Shown piece after piece: positions 62,669-64,000 of a stretch of DNA of 64,000 nt. The notes under the pieces are model-generated. The model saw nothing but the letters and a program-made list of their open reading frames with translations. It was not told where the DNA came from and searched no databases. The translations under genes were made by a program, and so were the position numbers. Every line of letters begins with the position of its first letter. The stretch's first letter is position 1. The stretch is taken from positions 30,226-94,225 of the forward strand of contig CALXLM010000034.1 in NCBI GenBank assembly GCA_944389195.1, in the 5' to 3' direction. This DNA is from an uncultured Opitutales bacterium. GTDB lineage: Bacteria > Verrucomicrobiota > Verrucomicrobiia > Opitutales > Intestinicryptomonadaceae.

Positions 62669-63442
62669 CTAAATATACGTTTCGTTTTCCCGGCGAATGC
62701 CTTTAAATTTGGAAAGCATTTGCCGTATTTTTTCCGACATCGGAGGCGGCAATATTCTCGCGCCGCTCGGGCACGCCTTAACGCACGCCATACAAAGAGC
62801 GCATTTTGCAATGTCAGTCGCGATATTGTTTTCCAAAATGGAAATTGCGCCCGTCGGGCATGCTGCAATGCATTTTCTGCAAAGTGTGCACGAATCGGTG
62901 GATATTGGGGTTGCCGGTACGGTAAAATCCGCTTTGTACGGATAGTTTCCAGGCACTTCCACTATTTTGGCTTTGCCTTCCGGAGGGTAGGCCAGCTTTT
63001 TCAATATTTCTTCTCCGAAGTTTTTTATTTCTTTAAAATCTTTGTTGTCCGGTCTGCCGGCGGCAATTTCGGGGCACATTGAATGTTGCGCCACAAACGC
63101 TCCGGAGGCTATTATGCCAAATTTCGATTCTTTTGCGATATTGTTTAATTCCAACAGGGCGTCTTCGTAAGCTCTGTTTCCATATACTACAATTGTGACA
63201 GATTTCTTCCCTTCGCCGTTGATTAGCCTGAGCCTTTTTGCGGCAAAAGCGGGGATTCGCCCCCCGAATACGGGGAGGGCTATTACCGACAAGTCGTTTG
63301 TAGGACTTGAAATTACGGTCTTTTTGTCGGACAGATCGTGCAAAATAGCGGATTCAGCCAGCGAAGCTGCGAGGGATTCTCCCACATTCTTCGTTCCGCC
63401 TGTCGGGCTGAAATAATAAAAATCTACAGTTTTTAACATCAT
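62669..63442 (-). CDS. EFR1-type flavodoxin-ferredoxin fusion protein
   Basis: 257 residues. N-terminal flavodoxin-like domain (1-~165): Y-F-S-P-T-G-G-T-K-N-V as FMN loop, P-V-F-G-G-R-I-P in the second loop. C-terminal bacterial ferredoxin domain with two 4Fe-4S motifs, C-T-L-C-R-K-C-I-A-A-C-P-T-G and C-A-L-C-M-A-C-V-K-A-C-P-S-G. Cytoplasmic electron-transfer protein common in anaerobes. It is on the other strand and not part of the redox operon, but its presence agrees with a ferredoxin-based metabolism. No Shine-Dalgarno before the ATG pair at 63442. Confidence 0.9.
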   Translation of the reverse strand: MMLKTVDFYYFSPTGGTKNVGESLAASLAESAILHDLSDKKTVISSPTNDLSVIALPVFGGRIPAFAAKRLRLINGEGKKSVTIVVYGNRAYEDALLELNNIAKESKFGIIASGAFVAQHSMCPEIAAGRPDNKDFKEIKNFGEEILKKLAYPPEGKAKIVEVPGNYPYKADFTVPATPISTDSCTLCRKCIAACPTGAISILENNIATDIAKCALCMACVKACPSGARILPPPMSEKIRQMLSKFKGIRRENETYI

Positions 63443-63888
63443 AATATTTTAATTGGAAAAGCCGCAATGGAAGTCCGGGAAGGTTTTTAAATAAACAGTT
63501 CAAAGAACGGAATTTTCCCTACGGGACAGGGTATTTTCCATGCGAACGATGAGAATTTACAGTTGAACAATGCATATGGCAAGCCGTTTTCCAAGCCTAT
63601 TTTGGCGCAAAAGCAGGAAAATCCTCATCGGACTTTTTTCTGCACGCCCTCCGTTTTTGTTCTTTCTTTTTATCGGCGAACACCTTTGTGGGCGGGAACG
63701 GTATCCGCGAACGAATCACAATCCGTTTTTTACTTTTATCTTTTCCCATGGCTATAAAAGAAGTAAAAAGGTTTTTTCCATCGTTTCGTCAAGGCGATAT
63801 AAATGGATATGCGGGATCGCAATTTAAGCGCTTGCCGGCAAATTCAGCTTATGAATTTTTATTTATAATATAAGAGTTTTTATTGTCT
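63443..63888. other. gap without a recognisable gene
   Basis: A few open frames (63563-63873, rich in F, R and S) lack ribosome sites and known domains. AT content rises from about 63740 toward the right edge, as expected upstream of a promoter. Confidence 0.45.
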
Positions 63889-63931
63889 CAAAAGTATCAA
63901 AAGTTTTTGTTTGTTCAAAAGTCCCAAAAGT
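63889..63931 (+). repeat. four phased CAAAAGT boxes
   Basis: CAAAAGT at 63889-63895, 63898-63904, 63916-63922 and 63925-63931. Start-to-start distances are 9, 18 and 9, so the boxes follow a 9-base phase and form two units TCAAAAGT-N2-CAAAAGT 27 bases apart. A regulator-binding array upstream of the gene starting near 63972 is the simplest reading. Confidence 0.7.
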
Positions 63932-63971
63932 AAATTTGGCGATTTTATAGATTAATGATAAATTGGGTCTC

Positions 63972-64000
63972 ATGGAAACACGCATAAAAACCCAATTCGG
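63972..64000 (+). CDS. possible start of a gene leaving the window
   Basis: ATG at 63972 opens M-E-T-R-I-K-T-Q-F and runs off the right edge. No Shine-Dalgarno sequence. Only nine codons are visible, so neither the gene nor its product can be confirmed. Confidence 0.3.

Noticed and set aside
63563..63873. Overlapping short frames near the right edge
   Set aside because: Three frames are open at once, which points to chance; none has a start signal or domain.

Overview
The window is a chromosomal segment from a Gram-negative bacterium that looks like a Verrucomicrobiota member of the Opitutae type (moderate confidence, from gene content and order only). Supporting signs are the tRNA-Thr–tuf–tRNA-Trp–secE–nusG order also known from Chlamydiae, an unbroken translation/transcription superoperon, a PEP-CTERM sorting signal, OprB-type porin, Sel1 repeats and several polysaccharide-degrading families. 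No phage, insertion sequence, CRISPR array or rRNA operon is visible.

Left part (1-10.2 kb): the 3' part of a Sel1-repeat gene, a secreted GH50-like glycoside hydrolase with a strong promoter, a stand-alone 5'-3' exonuclease, a NagB-family sugar-phosphate deaminase with altered active-site residues, a convergent secreted Asp-box sialidase-like protein, and a class I fumarase. Gene density is low here, with two gaps of about 0.7 and 0.95 kb.

Centre (10.5-44 kb): an information-processing block read entirely rightward: tRNA-Thr, tuf, tRNA-Trp, secE, nusG, rplKAJL, rpoBC, rpsLG, fusA, rpsJ, then after a promoter-bearing gap rplCDWB, rpsS, an unexpected small exported protein, rplV, rpsC, rplP, rpmC, rpsQ, rplNXE, rpsNH, rplFR, rpsE, rplO, secY, map, rpsMKD, rpoA, rplQ, a terminator, a small zinc-ribbon membrane protein and guaA. 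rpmD, rpmJ and infA are not at their usual places. RpoC has lost all four cysteines of its second zinc site.

Right part (44-64 kb): a carbohydrate cluster (GH28-like, a GH42/clan-A-like lipoprotein, GH127-like, a frameshifted DMT transporter, OprB porin, metallophosphoesterase), tRNA-Ser, a PEP-CTERM surface protein, and a redox cluster: an AraC_N-type regulator divergent from an exported flavodoxin, a DUF4405 membrane protein, a NapH/NapG-like fused polyferredoxin and a Tat-lipoprotein aldo/keto reductase fused to two 4Fe-4S motifs and a DUF1893 domain. This redox cluster is the best candidate for a poorly described system: the parts suggest electrons carried across the membrane to an envelope-located, ferredoxin-wired aldo/keto reductase. 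An EFR1-type flavodoxin-ferredoxin protein follows on the other strand. The right edge carries four phased CAAAAGT boxes just before the start of a gene that leaves the window.
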